DNA of 64,000 bases, taken from Nageia nagi (lineage: Eukaryota; Pinophyta). The first letter of the stretch is position 1, and the number at the start of each line of letters is the position of its first letter. Where the stretch lies: positions 76,818,001 to 76,882,000 of the forward strand of contig JBITNC010000001.1 in the NCBI GenBank assembly GCA_050084985.1, written 5' to 3'. The notes beneath the pieces were generated by a model that searched no databases, had not been told where the DNA came from, and saw nothing but the letters and a program-made list of their open reading frames with translations. Shown here piece after piece: positions 10,884 through 22,227 of the stretch. Position numbers and translations under genes: made by a program.

Positions 10884-12030
10884 AGATCTCACACTCACAC
10901 TCATACTCACATAAGCTTTTGGTCCCTATTTTTGGATATGAAGATTATGCTCTACAATTTTAATTATGCTCAAATGATTTAGATATGAACTATAGTTTCA
11001 ACATAAGATGCAACACTTGTGAGTCATAGTATTTTTATGTTTAAATAAGTATTATAAGCATATTTTTAGCAACTTGTACCACTTATAAATTACTACAGTT
11101 GCATTATGTCAAAACATAGGGTGGATGAGGCTAACCTGTCACTTCTGATATAATCATACAAGTAGGAAAAATATAGTTTATCACTATTTGACATGTTTGT
11201 TGCAATAGTTGAACATCAACTTTTGGGGTCCATTTTTGTACATGAAGATTATGCTCTACATTTTCAATTATGCTCAAATGATTCAAATATGGTCTACAAT
11301 TTTGATAACATAAGATGCAACACTTAGGAACCACATATATTTCTATGTTTGACTAAGTATTACAATCATATTTTTGTCAACTTACCACTTCTAAACTAGT
11401 ATAATTGCATCATTTCAAAACATAGGATGGATGAGACTAACTTATCACTTCTAGTATAATTGTACAAATATGAAAAAGATAGTTTATCACTTTTTAATAG
11501 GTGTTTTACAACAATCACATCAACATTTAGGTCCCATTTTTGAACATGAAGATTATCATCTACAATTTCAATTATGTTCAAATGATTCAAATATGGTCTA
11601 TAGTTTTAATATAAGATGTAACACTTGAGAATGACATTTTTTTTGTATTTTGCTAAGTATTACAAGCATAGTTTTGTCAACTTACCACTTATGGGCTAGT
11701 ATAGTTCCATCATTTCATAACATAGAGTGGATGATGCTAACTTATCACTTATGCTCTAATCGTACAAGTATGAAAAAGATAGTTTATCACTTTTTGACAT
11801 GTTTGTTACAACAATTACATCAAATTTTTGGATCTATTTTTGGACATGAAGATTATTCTCTATAATTTCAATTATGCTCAATTGATTCAAATATGGTTTA
11901 CAATTTCAACATAAGATGAAACACTTAAAAATAACATATCTTGTTGTGTTTAAATAAGTATTACAAGCATGTTTTTGCTAACTTACCACTTCTGAATTGG
12001 TACAATTGCATCATTTTAGAATATGCATTA
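10884..12030 (+). repeat. ~300-bp satellite array, about 3.7 units
   Basis: Tandem units of roughly 300 bp. Each contains TTTTTGGACATGAAGATTAT, TCAATTATGCTCAAATGATT, ATATGGTCTA, ATAAGATGCAACACTT, AAGTATTACAAGCATA, CTTACCACTTCT, CATAGGGTGGATGAGGCTAA and TAGTTTATCACTTTTTGACA in order. The unit starts fall near 10,917, 11,219, 11,522 and 11,827; the last unit is cut at about 12,025, where the 12.0-13.6 kb duplicated segment begins. There is no coding potential; short open frames here are chance. Confidence 0.9.
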
Positions 12031-13625
12031 GTTTGAATAAAGGATATAATTAGTGAATGTTGACTATACACTACTATATATATGGTGGAAAACTTATTGA
12101 AGTTTAAATTACATTAGATTAAAATTGTATAGAAAAATTATGTATGCTTTGATCATTATTATTTTATTATTGAAATTTATATTTTCTTTTTCATGACTAT
12201 TATTTATATTATTAACATATTAAGTTTTGTTTTTTGTTTTTTTTTTCTTTAATATTGCTAAACTCCTTTTTAAAATTTGAAAGAAGGGTAGTTAAACCCC
12301 TTTTAAGGGTGAGGAGATTTGAACCTTATCTCCTATGGAACTTACTTTATCCTCTTTTCATCTCACATAATTTCTTTAATGCTCTCATTACAAAAATCAT
12401 ATGTACTATCATTCTTGAGGTATCTATCTTAAATACCTTCATACCTTACATAAAATATTAGTAAATAAAAATAAAAACAAAAATTATAAATAAAAATGCA
12501 ATAAATAACTCACACATTATTTATATAAAATATAATAATAATTGGAACATAATAATAATTAAATATAAGATAAAAACTAAATATAAAAAATAGTTGTGAA
12601 ATAATTTTTTAATAAACAAGGTTGTGTATAAATTTTTTTAATGTCTCCTTATCCTTATTATTTTTTAAAAATGTTTAATTATTTACTTAAAAGTTTTATT
12701 TATTTTAATTATTTTTTAAATATAAATGAACTATTATAATTTATAATTTATTAGATTTAATTTTTATAATATTAAATTTATAATTGATTATTATTATTAT
12801 TTTTTAAAAGAAAAGGAAAATAAATTTAGTCATATTTCAATCATTGTTCAAATTTATGATTCATTAAATGGAACTTATTTATTAATTTTCATCATCTAAA
12901 TAAATTAAAAAATAACAAAACCATTATATTGAAAAGAAAATACATTTATGAATTGATCGATAAGAGAGTTGGAAAGATGGGTAGTTCAAAGTTCTCGAAT
13001 ATAGGTTGAAGTTCAAAACTCTTACCCCTAAAAGTTGAAACATGCCTAAAACCCTAGTAAGTGCAAATGAAATGGGATACATTTATTTCATATATTTTAT
13101 TTATATACCATTTACTACATAGCTACTATACCTATCATAATATCTATCATTTACTATTATTTGTTATATATTTAAATTATCTGAGATTTTGTAACCAAAA
13201 AGAGTTGACATATTTTCTAACAGCCATGTGCAGAACCACTTTTGTTGGTATTAATATTTAAGAATCATAGGTAGAACATGCATTCCAAAAGAACATAAAT
13301 GCAAGACACTCATAAGGAAAACATATTTTTCTATTGTTCATAGTATATTTGCATAAGGCACCTACATTATCCAATGCAACACATCAATAATTGCTAGAAT
13401 ACATTATAATAACATAAACTATATCACAATTTACAAGTTCTTAGTTCATAACATCAATAAAATAATTAAACACAATCATTGCCATATTGAAAGCAATAGA
13501 AAGAGTAATATACTCATTAATATCCTTGTATTGCTCCATAGTACACTAGTTAAAGAGTTAATACTATGGACATGGGCTCTCTTTTCTAGTTTTCTTCTTA
13601 TTTCCTTCCATTCTTGCATTAGAAA
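12023..13625 (+). repeat. 1.6-kb duplicated segment, copy A (CpG-depleted)
   Basis: Direct, diverged duplicate of 33,787-35,450. Shared landmarks in order: TGCATTAGTTT, AATTAGTGAATGTTGA, TTTAAATTACATTAGATTA, TCATGACTATTATTTATATT, a GGGTGAGGAGATTTGAACC-like segment, TCTTTTCATCTCACATAATT, ATTATCTGAGATTTT, CATAGTATATTTGCATAAGG and ATCCAATGCAACACATCAAT. Where copy B has CpG, this copy often has TpG or CpA (for example ACCTACATTATCC against ACCTACGTTATCC), the mark of cytosine methylation decay. There is no open frame of note. What the segment originally was is unknown. Confidence 0.9.
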
Positions 13626-13921
13626 AATCAAATATGAAAATTATCATACTTTAATTTCAATAGAGTGTAATCAATCAATAAACATGAATCACAAATAACC
13701 ATGATTATTAAACTCATATTCATGAAATATAAAACAACATTCAATAATCAAGTATCTACCATCATTAGCATAATACCCTATGCCAATGAAGACTCATCAT
13801 CCTTTCTTTTAAATAATTAACAAAGCCATTCTTACTACCAACCTGCTTAAGAATGACTTCTTCCTTATTCCAAGTCAAATAACTCAAAAAACTCTTTCAA
13901 CATAGTTTTTCAATTTCATCT

Positions 13922-14534
13922 TGGTGCAGATTCGTTGCAAGAGACCAATAATGGACTCAAGGGGTAATTTGAGTTTGATAATTCCAAAGACAAAAATTAC
14001 CAAGAGCAAAGAATTTTGCCAAAAATGTAATTTTCTATTATCTTGAATCCACCATGCCTCCTCCAAGAGGATTACAATCCCTTTATACCCAAATTCCACC
14101 TCTAATTCTACCTAACAAAACTTACTAAAAATAGTATGTTTTTTATTGCCCCTAGAAAAATCAGCTTTGTATTTTTAAAATGTCTACAAAATAGCTCATA
14201 TGAGTTTCGAACTAGAATCATGCATTTGTTACATAATAAAAACCCCATTTCTAAAATAACATCACTAAAATGATACTCTTATTAGAAACTATTAAAAAAC
14301 TAACACTTTCAAAAATTAGAAAATAAATTTGAATGATAAATTTGGGGCCCAAGATGAAGTCTTTAGGTCCTAAAAAGTGGTCCTAAATATCCAAGGCTCT
14401 ATAAGAGAGCCTTTCCATAATGTAGAGAATTCAATTTTAGGTTATTTGAAAAATAAAGGCCCCAATAGGTTTTGAATCAAAAGATATGACCCTAGCAAGG
14501 TGACCTAGTATTCTAGTCCTAGTAAAGTGCATCA
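13922..14534 (-). repeat. chromovirus 3' LTR
   Basis: 613 bp, aligned end to end with 32,069-32,680. Both run from TGGWGCA...TTGCAAGAGACC-like sequence on the left to AGTGCATCA on the right. The reverse strand starts TGATGCACT. The polypurine tract AACTAGAGGAGAA (reverse strand, 14,535-14,547) abuts it, fixing this as the 3' LTR. The small open frame inside is a chance frame. Confidence 0.9.
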
Positions 14535-14547
14535 TTCTCCTCTAGTT
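14535..14547 (-). promoter_or_regulatory. polypurine tract of chromovirus
   Basis: Reverse strand AACTAGAGGAGAA directly precedes the TGATGCAC start of the 3' LTR, the expected place for second-strand priming in an LTR retrotransposon. Confidence 0.7.
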
Positions 14548-14569
14548 GAAGAGAACTCAACTTTTGTGA

Positions 14570-14745
14570 GTTCAGTTGATGGAATTCTTGAAGTTTCTCA
14601 CTATCAAGATTATTCAACTCTCCTTTAGAAATCCAACTATTTTTTGCTGTAGATAACCCCTCCCATTGTACCAAGTACTTGGGACACCGACCATGTCTAG
14701 TGGTGATTACCTTATGATCAAGGATTTGTACGATGTATTCCTTCC
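14570..14745 (-). pseudogene. chromodomain at integrase C-terminus
   Basis: The reverse strand reads YIVQILDHKVITTRHGRCPKY, then LVQWEGLS, then WISKGELNNL. This matches a chromodomain: an I--ILDHRV--TR-G---YLVKWKG block followed by W-----L. Chromodomains bind methylated histone H3 in chromoviruses and are thought to steer integration into heterochromatin. The aromatic and WEGLS positions are preserved, but the segment upstream (toward the integrase) contains a stop. The frame ends close to the polypurine tract, as is normal. Confidence 0.75.
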
Positions 14746-14784
14746 TTCTCTTGGGAAGCTGTTATTCCCAGTTTACTTGATATT

Positions 14785-15943
14785 CTACCTCAACATCACT
14801 AGTGTCTCCATGGAATGCATATAAATAAAAACATTGAAAATAAGTGAAATATCTAGGTCCTTCAGCAACTCCACCTTATATGCATTATCATTCCTCTTCT
14901 CCAGAATCTTGCAAGGATCAATCTTCTTCATCTTCAACTTATTATAGGTGCCTTTAGGAAATCTTTTTTTATGAATATGGACCATCACTAAATCACATTC
15001 TTACAATATCTTCTCTCTTTTATGTAAATCTGATGTTGATTTATATTTGGTGTTGTTCTCTTATAATTTCACTCAAACCTCCTAGAATTGTTGTATGTGT
15101 TTAGCAAACACCTTAGCATCATCGCTAACATTTTCTATTATTGTTAATTCAACAAAGACTATAACACCTTTGGGATTTTGAACATAAATAATCTAAAATG
15201 GTGACTTACCTATTGATTGATTAACTATACTATTATATGCAAACTCTGCTTTTGCTAAGGCTCAATCCCGTTGCTTTGGCTTTGCTCCAACTATGCACTG
15301 TAAGTGATTACCTAAGCTATAATTTAAAACTTATATTTTTCTTTTAGTTTATGGGTGATATGCACCATTAAATAGTAATTGTGTGTCCATTTTCTTCCAT
15401 AGTGTCCTCCCAAAATGCTCAAAATTTTGACATCTTGATCTAAGGTGATAGATTTTGGGACTCCATGTAACCTTACAATTTCATCAAAGAATAACATTGC
15501 AACACCAGTATTTAGTCTTTTAACATGAAATAAAATGTAGAGAACCTATCAACAAAAACAAAGATGTAATCCTTACCTTGTTGAGTTTTTGGTAAGCCCA
15601 AAATAAAATCCATGCTTAAACCTACCCAAGGTCTGGCAAGGATTGGTAAAGGCATATATAAACTAGTATTTGGGCCTAGCATTTAACTACCTAACATACC
15701 CTACATTGATTCACAAATATACTCACATCCCTCCTCAAATTTTGCTAAAAACACTTTCTTGCAACAAGTGCAAGTATTTTGTCTACTCTAAATTTCCTAG
15801 CTAGACCCTCACTATGTAGCTCTTGCAATAGATTTTCCCTCATAAACTAGAATACATAACTATGTACCCCTAAATAAATACCCATCCTAGATAATATATT
15901 CAACAAAAATAGGGCCAAATTTACCCATTGTTTGATTTTTAAA
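14785..15943 (-). pseudogene. chromovirus integrase remnant
   Basis: Heavily decayed integrase. Recognisable pieces on the reverse strand are [20 protein letters not shown] (about 15,560-15,625) with the first catalytic Asp in SMDFILGLP, then [12 protein letters not shown]. At 14,785-14,988 the C-terminal block [43 protein letters not shown]-like ISLIFNV matches the gypsy GPF/GPY-type C-terminus. The second Asp and the Glu cannot be read because of frameshifts. The N-terminal zinc finger is represented only by fragments near 15,800. Confidence 0.75.
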
Positions 15944-16414
15944 CTATTGCATAACATGTGCAAAGTCAATGTCATCTTTATACATACATTTAGGACTCTC
16001 AAACCTAACTACTGCATTCTTAATGGTAGTTACCAACAATGTTCTCCTACTCAATGCATCTACAACTTTATTTTGGTTCCTTGATTTATGTTTTAAAATA
16101 AACACATATTCTTGAAGGAAGGAAACCCACTTTGCATACCTACTATTCAATTTCTTTTGAGAATTAACATGCCTCAATGCTTCGTGATTAGTGAAAAGTA
16201 CAAACTCTTTAGACAATAAATAGTGATGTTAATATCTCAATGCTTGAACAATAGTATATAATTCAAAATCATAAGTGGAGTAGTTCCTTCTTACTTCATT
16301 CAATTTCTCATTGAATAATGTAATGGGATGTCCCTCTTGGCTCAATACAGCTCCAATTCCAAGGTGAGAAGCATCATAATCAACCTCAAATAATTTTCTA
16401 AAGTTAGGTAACAC
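15944..16414 (-). pseudogene. chromovirus RNase H remnant
   Basis: Two adjoining frames. 16,229-16,414 has DYDASHLGIGAVLSQEGHPI (the first catalytic Asp present), FNEKLNEVRRNYSTYDFELY and VQALRY. 15,944-16,216 has EFVLFTNHEALRHVNSQKKL, then RYAKWVSFLQEYVFILKHKS and VVDALSRR, the end of RNase H and the start of the linker. The usual Asp of the TDHEAL motif is Asn here (FTNHEAL), so the active site is broken. A stop separates the frames at W-HYLL. Confidence 0.9.
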
Positions 16415-16429
16415 TTAAAAAAGCACTAT

Positions 16430-17407
16430 TGTTATTTTCTTCTTCAAGACTTCAAAACTCTCTTATGTTGCCCTTATCCATGATAATTCCCTCCCCTTCA
16501 TACATTCAATGATAGGGGCCATAAGGCTATCGAAGTTCCTAATGAACTTTCTATAAAAGATCACCAAGCCATGGAAACTCCTAACCTTAATGATGCTTCT
16601 TGGGCTAGGCCATTTGACAATCATCTGTACCTTTTCTTCCTCCATATTGAGACCTTTTTTAGAGACCACAAATCCCAAAAATACTAAACTCTCTTGAATA
16701 AATCTCCATTTCTTCAATTTTGCATAAAATTTCTCCTTTCTTAATAGATCTAATACCAGCCTCAAATGATACAAGTGATCTACCTCAATCTTACTGAAAA
16801 TTAGGATATCATCAAAATACATGACCACCAACTTACCATTGTATTCCTAGATTACCCTATTCATCAATCATATAAAGGTACTTGGTGCATTTCATAATCC
16901 AAATGGCATCACCCTTCATTCATACAACCCATCTTGAGTTTTGAAAGTTGTCTTTCACTCATCACCTTCCTTGATCTTGATCTGGTAGTAGCCGCTATAG
17001 AGATCACTTTTACTAAAGTAAATAGCCCCTGCTAAGATATTCATCATATCATCTACTCAAGGTATTGGAAATCTATACCTGATGGTGATCTTATTTGTGG
17101 CTCTACTATCTATACACATCTACCAGGAGCCATCTTTCTTAGGAGTTAAGAGTGCAAAGGTTGGATAAGGAATTATACTCTCTCTAACCAACCCTTTCTT
17201 CATCAATGCATTTAACTATTTACTTAAATTGATATTTTATGTTGGGCTTACTCGATAGGCTGATTTATTTGGAAGGACTGATCCTAGAATGAAATTAATG
17301 TGATGTTGACTATCTCTCTTGGGTGGTAGCCATACTAGTAGCTCTTTAGGTATGACATATGGATACTCATTCAATAATTTTAGGACCACATGTGGTATAG
17401 GAACTAT
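16430..17407 (-). pseudogene. chromovirus reverse transcriptase remnant
   Basis: Reverse-strand RT, resuming right after the nested insertion. In order: VPIPHVVLKLLNEYPYVIP, RDSQHHINFILGSVLPNKSA, YRVSP, RESIIPYPTFALLTPKKDGS, MCIDSRATNKITI, YRFPIP, FSKSDLYSGYYQIKI, KTTFKTQDGLYE, VMPFGL-NAPSTF, and MYFDDILIFS with the catalytic FDD intact (16,808-16,819). It ends in VRSFHGLVIFYRKFIRNF and SLMAPIIECMKG. The stops are mostly at former Gln, Arg or Trp codons. Only the first few residues upstream of VPIPHVV are displaced to the far side of the insert. Confidence 0.9.
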
Positions 17408-17419
17408 TGATCAATATAA

Positions 17420-19388
17420 TGTAATCTCAAAGGTTTTGGTCTGGTAAAGTTCTCCATTGCCCATAATAGTAGGTTCCTTGAAAGAGCAGAAGTTGCTAGA
17501 AATGCGCTTGGGTTGGTTTTCTACTCAATCTCTAGGTTATAGGCTAGTTTCTATCTATTATAAAAGTTAAGAGTAATATGAAAGAGATAAAAAGGTATAG
17601 AATTATAGAAAAGAGATTCACAAATTGAATTGAAACTAAAACAAGAACTTCATAGCCTAGGCATTGTAGCATAGGTAGCAATCCATAACTAAGATTAAGA
17701 ATAGGGAGATATTTTACTCTTGGGGTCTTGCAATCACAATACACAACCACAACTTAGGATAACATCTCATACATAACATTTACAAAAGAAATAAATAGCC
17801 ACTTGTTGCAAAAGAGAAAATCATTATCTATTTGGATTATCATATATAAAAGTATCTTACAAACATGGAAAATCTGCTAGAATGTTCGACATATTTTGAT
17901 TTTTAATAGTTTACCATTTATATATTTACATTTCCATGCAAGGTTATTTTCTATCATTAATATACATAATTACTCATCTTTATTAAAGCAAACAAAAAAA
18001 TCTATTTACAATAAATATTACAACTATGTTAGATTACACAATGAATAAGTACCAATAGCATCACTATCTAGGAATTTGAAATTTTTGAATAGTCATATTC
18101 ATTGAGTTACAATTTTCTTAACATGTCATTAACTGCTCCTTCTTTGTCCCTATAGTTGATTGAAGATGCTACTATATTTGATTGAATATGTAATCATCTT
18201 CATTCTAATAGGTATGATCTAGCAATATGTTCTATCAATAGCTATCTACTTCTTTATAACCATTCATGATCTATATTGTAGCTTTAAATGAATAAAGTAA
18301 TGGAGGGTTGTGAATAGTATATCAACTTAATTTGAGAAGAAACTACCACTATTATATAAAATTGAGTTTAATATGACATATTAATAGGGTTTTAAGGGTC
18401 AAAAAATTAAGATCAAGTGGATCAAATGTTACTTCTTATCCATTACTCTTACCTTAGTCTAGCAGGTTTTATTTCTTTTCTCTTGGTTCTATTGATATGG
18501 CTCTTCCTAGTACCCATTGATTTTATCCAAAAGTTATGACATCATCACTTAAAATTGGTGGGCTCTATTTGGAATCTTCAAGAATCATCATCTACCATTA
18601 CTCATTTTGGGACCCATTGATTTTAGCTAAAAATTCTAATATCATCACCCAAAATCGATGGGCTCTATTTAGGATCTTCATGAATCATCACTTGCCATTA
18701 CTTGTTCTAGAACATGCTGATTTTAGCCAAACGTTCTAAGATCACTATTGAAAATTGGTGGGATCTATTTGGGATCTTCATGAATCATTACTTGCTATTA
18801 CTTATTATGGATCCCATTGATTTTAGCCAAAAGTTTTGATGTCACTGTTGAAAATTGGTAGGGTTTATTTACTTATGGGAACCTCCCACTAATTACTTGG
18901 ACATAACTTGAATTTATATTTAAAAAAACTCTCAAACCATATATACAAAAACTCCCAAATACTGTATTTGCAACAACTCCTAAAAACTATATTTACAACA
19001 ACTCCTAGACACTATATTTACAACAACTCTTAAACATTTCCTTAGACTTTTCTCTTTCCATACATAATTCTTCTATAGATATAGTTCCCATTCCATTTAA
19101 CTATTAATATGACTTAAGGTTAATCCTCAGGAGTAATTACAACACCTAATTAACTTTGACTAGGAACTTACAAGGCAAAATATCAAAGATAAGGACTTAT
19201 ACATACAATAGTTGGATTATATATACAATAGCTAGATCTTGACAACACCTAAAATTATTCAAACTTACGGCTAATAGAAGACTCAAATTTATTGTTAAAA
19301 TAAAGAGAGTTAGAATAGAAATAAATGAAAAGAATGAAAGAATGATAATGTGTTACCCCAACTTAGAGTGCAATTCTGAAAGAATACA
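17420..19388 (-). repeat. Tat-like element 3' LTR (~1.97 kb)
   Basis: Aligns along its length with 28,356-30,340. The forward-strand limits are TGTAATCTCAAAG on the left and GAAAGAATACA on the right, so the reverse strand reads TGTATTCTTTC... The left limit is uncertain by about 12 bp, because similarity continues weakly to 17,408. It contains internal tandem repeats: about 3.5 units of ~103 bp (18,515-18,870) and four or five ~25-bp units ending TATATTTACAACAACTC (18,930-19,035). Confidence 0.88.
18515..18870 (+). repeat. ~103-bp subrepeats inside the 3' LTR
   Basis: Units share ATTGGTGGGCTCTATTTGG, ATCTTCATGAATCATCA, CCATTACTTATTTTGGGACC and CATTGATTTTAGCCAAAAGT. The same array is present in the 5' LTR at about 29,455-29,810, so it predates the insertion. 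Such subrepeats often lie in LTR U3 regions; no function is claimed. Confidence 0.85.
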
Positions 19389-19528
19389 ATCTTCTGATAG
19401 CTCTTGGGCTCTACAAATAGTGTAGAAAAATTTGATTTAATCTCCTCTTAGGAGGTTATAGGAATTAAATAATGAGGAGGAGTATTTACACCTAAGGTGG
19501 TCACTATGACCTATTGAGTGGATTTTGA

Positions 19529-21741
19529 TTACTTTAGAGGTGTAGAATCTTTAATTTTTATTTCTTTTTCTACTTCGTCCATGACCTTATTTTCATCATT
19601 AGCTTTATCCATTGGGTCTGAGTCTCTTTTCCTTCAGGATTCATCATCATCATCATCACCATCATCACCTAGTCTACTTTCAAGCATAGCTACTGTAGAT
19701 CCACCTAGTCCAAGTACATTTTCCCCACCTTATGGAATTTGCATGTGTTCCTTTTTCAAGGCATCTTTATTTTTTGGTACTACTTCTTGAGCACCAGTGT
19801 CTATATTTTGAGGCTCTTGCAATTCCTCTATATCAAAAAATTGTCCTTCTTTTGACATAAGCCCTAAAGTTTCTTTTATGATTTTGGGAGGTATAGTGTA
19901 GTCCTCTGTGATCTGGGCTGTGTAGTGTGGGGTTTTTTTACCAATTTTTCCTCTTTCTTTAGGGTTTATTTTTTTTGGGCAAGGGTCTGAACTCTTCTCT
20001 TTTTTGGAGAATACTCCTAGGAATATGGAGTAGCATATGAAGGATTTTATTCTCCCTTGTTTGCATACTCTTGTAAGCTGGATGGTTGTCCAACCTCTAT
20101 TTGTTTCACCCCTGTAATTGATTTCTCTTAAACTTTAGGAGGAAGAGGATGGTAAAATTATAGCAAAGCATCTTTAGAATATTTTGCCTCTCAAAATTTA
20201 TCATATTTAAATTTCTCAAATAATTAATTTTCAATATGATGAATCTTTATTGTATGTTCAAATCTAAACTTTATGAAATAATGGATTTTATTGGGGCCCT
20301 AATCCAAATCTATTAGCTAGGTGAGGACATTTGGGTCGAGGGGAAAGTCTTCCCACATATTTTTCTAGTTCTTGTATTTTTTTATCCCTTCAAGGGTCAT
20401 CTAGGCTTTGTTTAGGAGTATATATTCCCATTTAGGTAACATTTTTGCTTCTTACCCAATTTTATTTACAAAATATTCTACATGAGGTCTATACTCATGG
20501 GAAAAGGTTGGGTGCTTTTTACTTGACCTTATTATTTTTATCATCTCTCCTAAAGGATGATACATCCATGGGGCTTCTGTATCCAATTTAAAATTTTGTA
20601 CAATAAATTCTACTATACTATCTTTACAAACTACTTCTAAAAGAGTGAAATTTTCAATAGAAACTGGTATATCTACAATGGATTTAAAACTACCCTTGGA
20701 CCTATACTTGGTCTCTATGGCACATATTTTCCTACCCATCTCTATGGAATATAGCTAAGGGGTTACATACTTAGGCAAGAAAAAATATTTTTCAAAATAC
20801 CCATACCTCATAATCACAGTGCGATCTTTGAGAAAGTACCAGTCATTAACTTTTTTCCTCCCTATAGCTTGTGCATAGCACTCTTGTGTAGTCTACTAGG
20901 GATTCTTCCTATCAACATTTGCATTATTATTACATAGAATTTTTCCATGAACTCATAATATGATCCATGCAATTTGTCAAAAATATCACCCTCAAATCAA
21001 TTAGATTGGTCTAGTACTTGGATTTGTTGGCTCAATTAGTAGCCTTGCCACCATAAGTTTGATAAGGTTTTGATGCGCAATCCCTCTTATTTTCAAATAG
21101 AGCAATCTCATAGCTTGGCTAGAGTAATTTGGTTTTTTTCTCCTAATATCTCTCATGAATCCAATTTATTATTCATCTTGATTACTATAGAAATCATTCT
21201 TGTCTCTTTTTAAATCAATTTGTTTCTTCACATGAAAAGTCCAATCAACTGGGATAGCAAATGCTTGAAGAATAGAATCAGGGGAGTAGTCAAGTATTAC
21301 TTCAAATTTTGGCTCTGACTCTTCTCCCTACTCTTGGTCCTTAAACATTCCTATCTAATAACCTTGTTGGTTATGCCTATGTGCTACCAAATATAACAAC
21401 TCGAGGCAAGTAAATGATTCATAGGGCACATAATAAGCTAGGCCCTAGTCAATCACGACATCTCTCTTTAATTGTGCTAATGAATTTCCTTTTCCAAAAA
21501 CTTCAAGTCTTATATGTTGTAAAAGGACATGATTGAGGTCAGCCCTCCATGTATCAATGTGGTTTATCATCCCCATCTTAGTTCAGTTCACCTTTGGAGC
21601 ATTCTCAAGGTATTCCTCTTGCATGGCTATCAAGTTGGCATCCACTTGCTCTATTTTGATTGGAGTTGATGATTTGGAAGTTTCCATGGTGTCAACATTC
21701 TTTTTCAAACCTTTGGTTTGCATTTGAGGATTGTAATCCAT
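19529..21741 (-). pseudogene. extra ORF downstream of Tat-like pol, unknown function
   Basis: A long coding remnant between integrase and the 3' LTR, about 735 codons with several stops and frameshifts. The ATG at 21,741 opens MDYNPQMQTKGLKKNVDTME, then KIEQVDANLIAMQEEYLENA, VDWTFHVKKQIDLKRDKNDF and IRGIAHQNLIKLMVARLLIE. The central part (20,452-20,739) includes FTLLEVVCKDSIVEFIVQNF and WMYHPLGEMIKIIRSSKKHP. Near the C-terminus is a basic PKKRRV (19,990-20,007), resembling a nuclear localisation signal. The tail has an acidic GDDGDDDDDES run (about 19,640-19,672) and ends KIKDSTPLK at 19,529. I recognise no known domain. Tat/Ogre-type elements are known to carry extra ORFs; this one is about 490 bp after the pol stop. 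The role is unknown. Confidence 0.7.
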
Positions 21742-22227
21742 AATCTATAAGGTCTTGCAATTTTGTATCTCCTTACTCAACTCAACTCTACAAACTGTAA
21801 GCTCTGGTCACTCTAGAAACTAGTATGCTAAAAAATGGCTAAGTGTTGAGTTGAAGGGTATGCAAGATGTTTTATTCATATAAAGTTTGTGAAACTTCTA
21901 TTAATGTAAATTAATGCTTAGGGTGTTGAGATCCATGCATCATACATATTGGGCTACCATAAGTTGAATGAGTCAACATGGAGTGCATCAAATTTAAATT
22001 AGGGTACCTGTATGATGGTTTAAGAAATCTTATGAAATCTTTCCTTAAATGTTGCCTTATTCAGTTGATTACTTAGCATTGTACAAACATTAACTCTAGA
22101 TCATGCTAAATTAATACTGAGCATTAATGGATACCTACTTTCTTGGATGTTATTTCTAGAAGATGTACAAACCTTAATTTTTTTTTAAATTATGTACACT
22201 ATACAGTCTCTGGTAGGTGATACATGA

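Noticed and set aside
12290-12360. tRNA-derived SINE or tRNA gene, from the GGTTCAAATCTCC-like box on the reverse strand (also at about 34,270-34,310)
   Set aside because: Only a B-box-like word is present; there is no convincing A box at the right distance and no cloverleaf.
13884-14099. Reverse-strand open frame MEFGYKGIVILLEEAWW...
   Set aside because: It lies inside the chromovirus 3' LTR and has no counterpart as a conserved frame in the 5' LTR.
19518-19790. Forward-strand open frame rich in Ser (SSSSSPSSPS)
   Set aside because: It is the opposite strand of the acidic GDDGDDDDDES tail of the element's extra ORF; the reverse-strand frame continues coherently on both sides.
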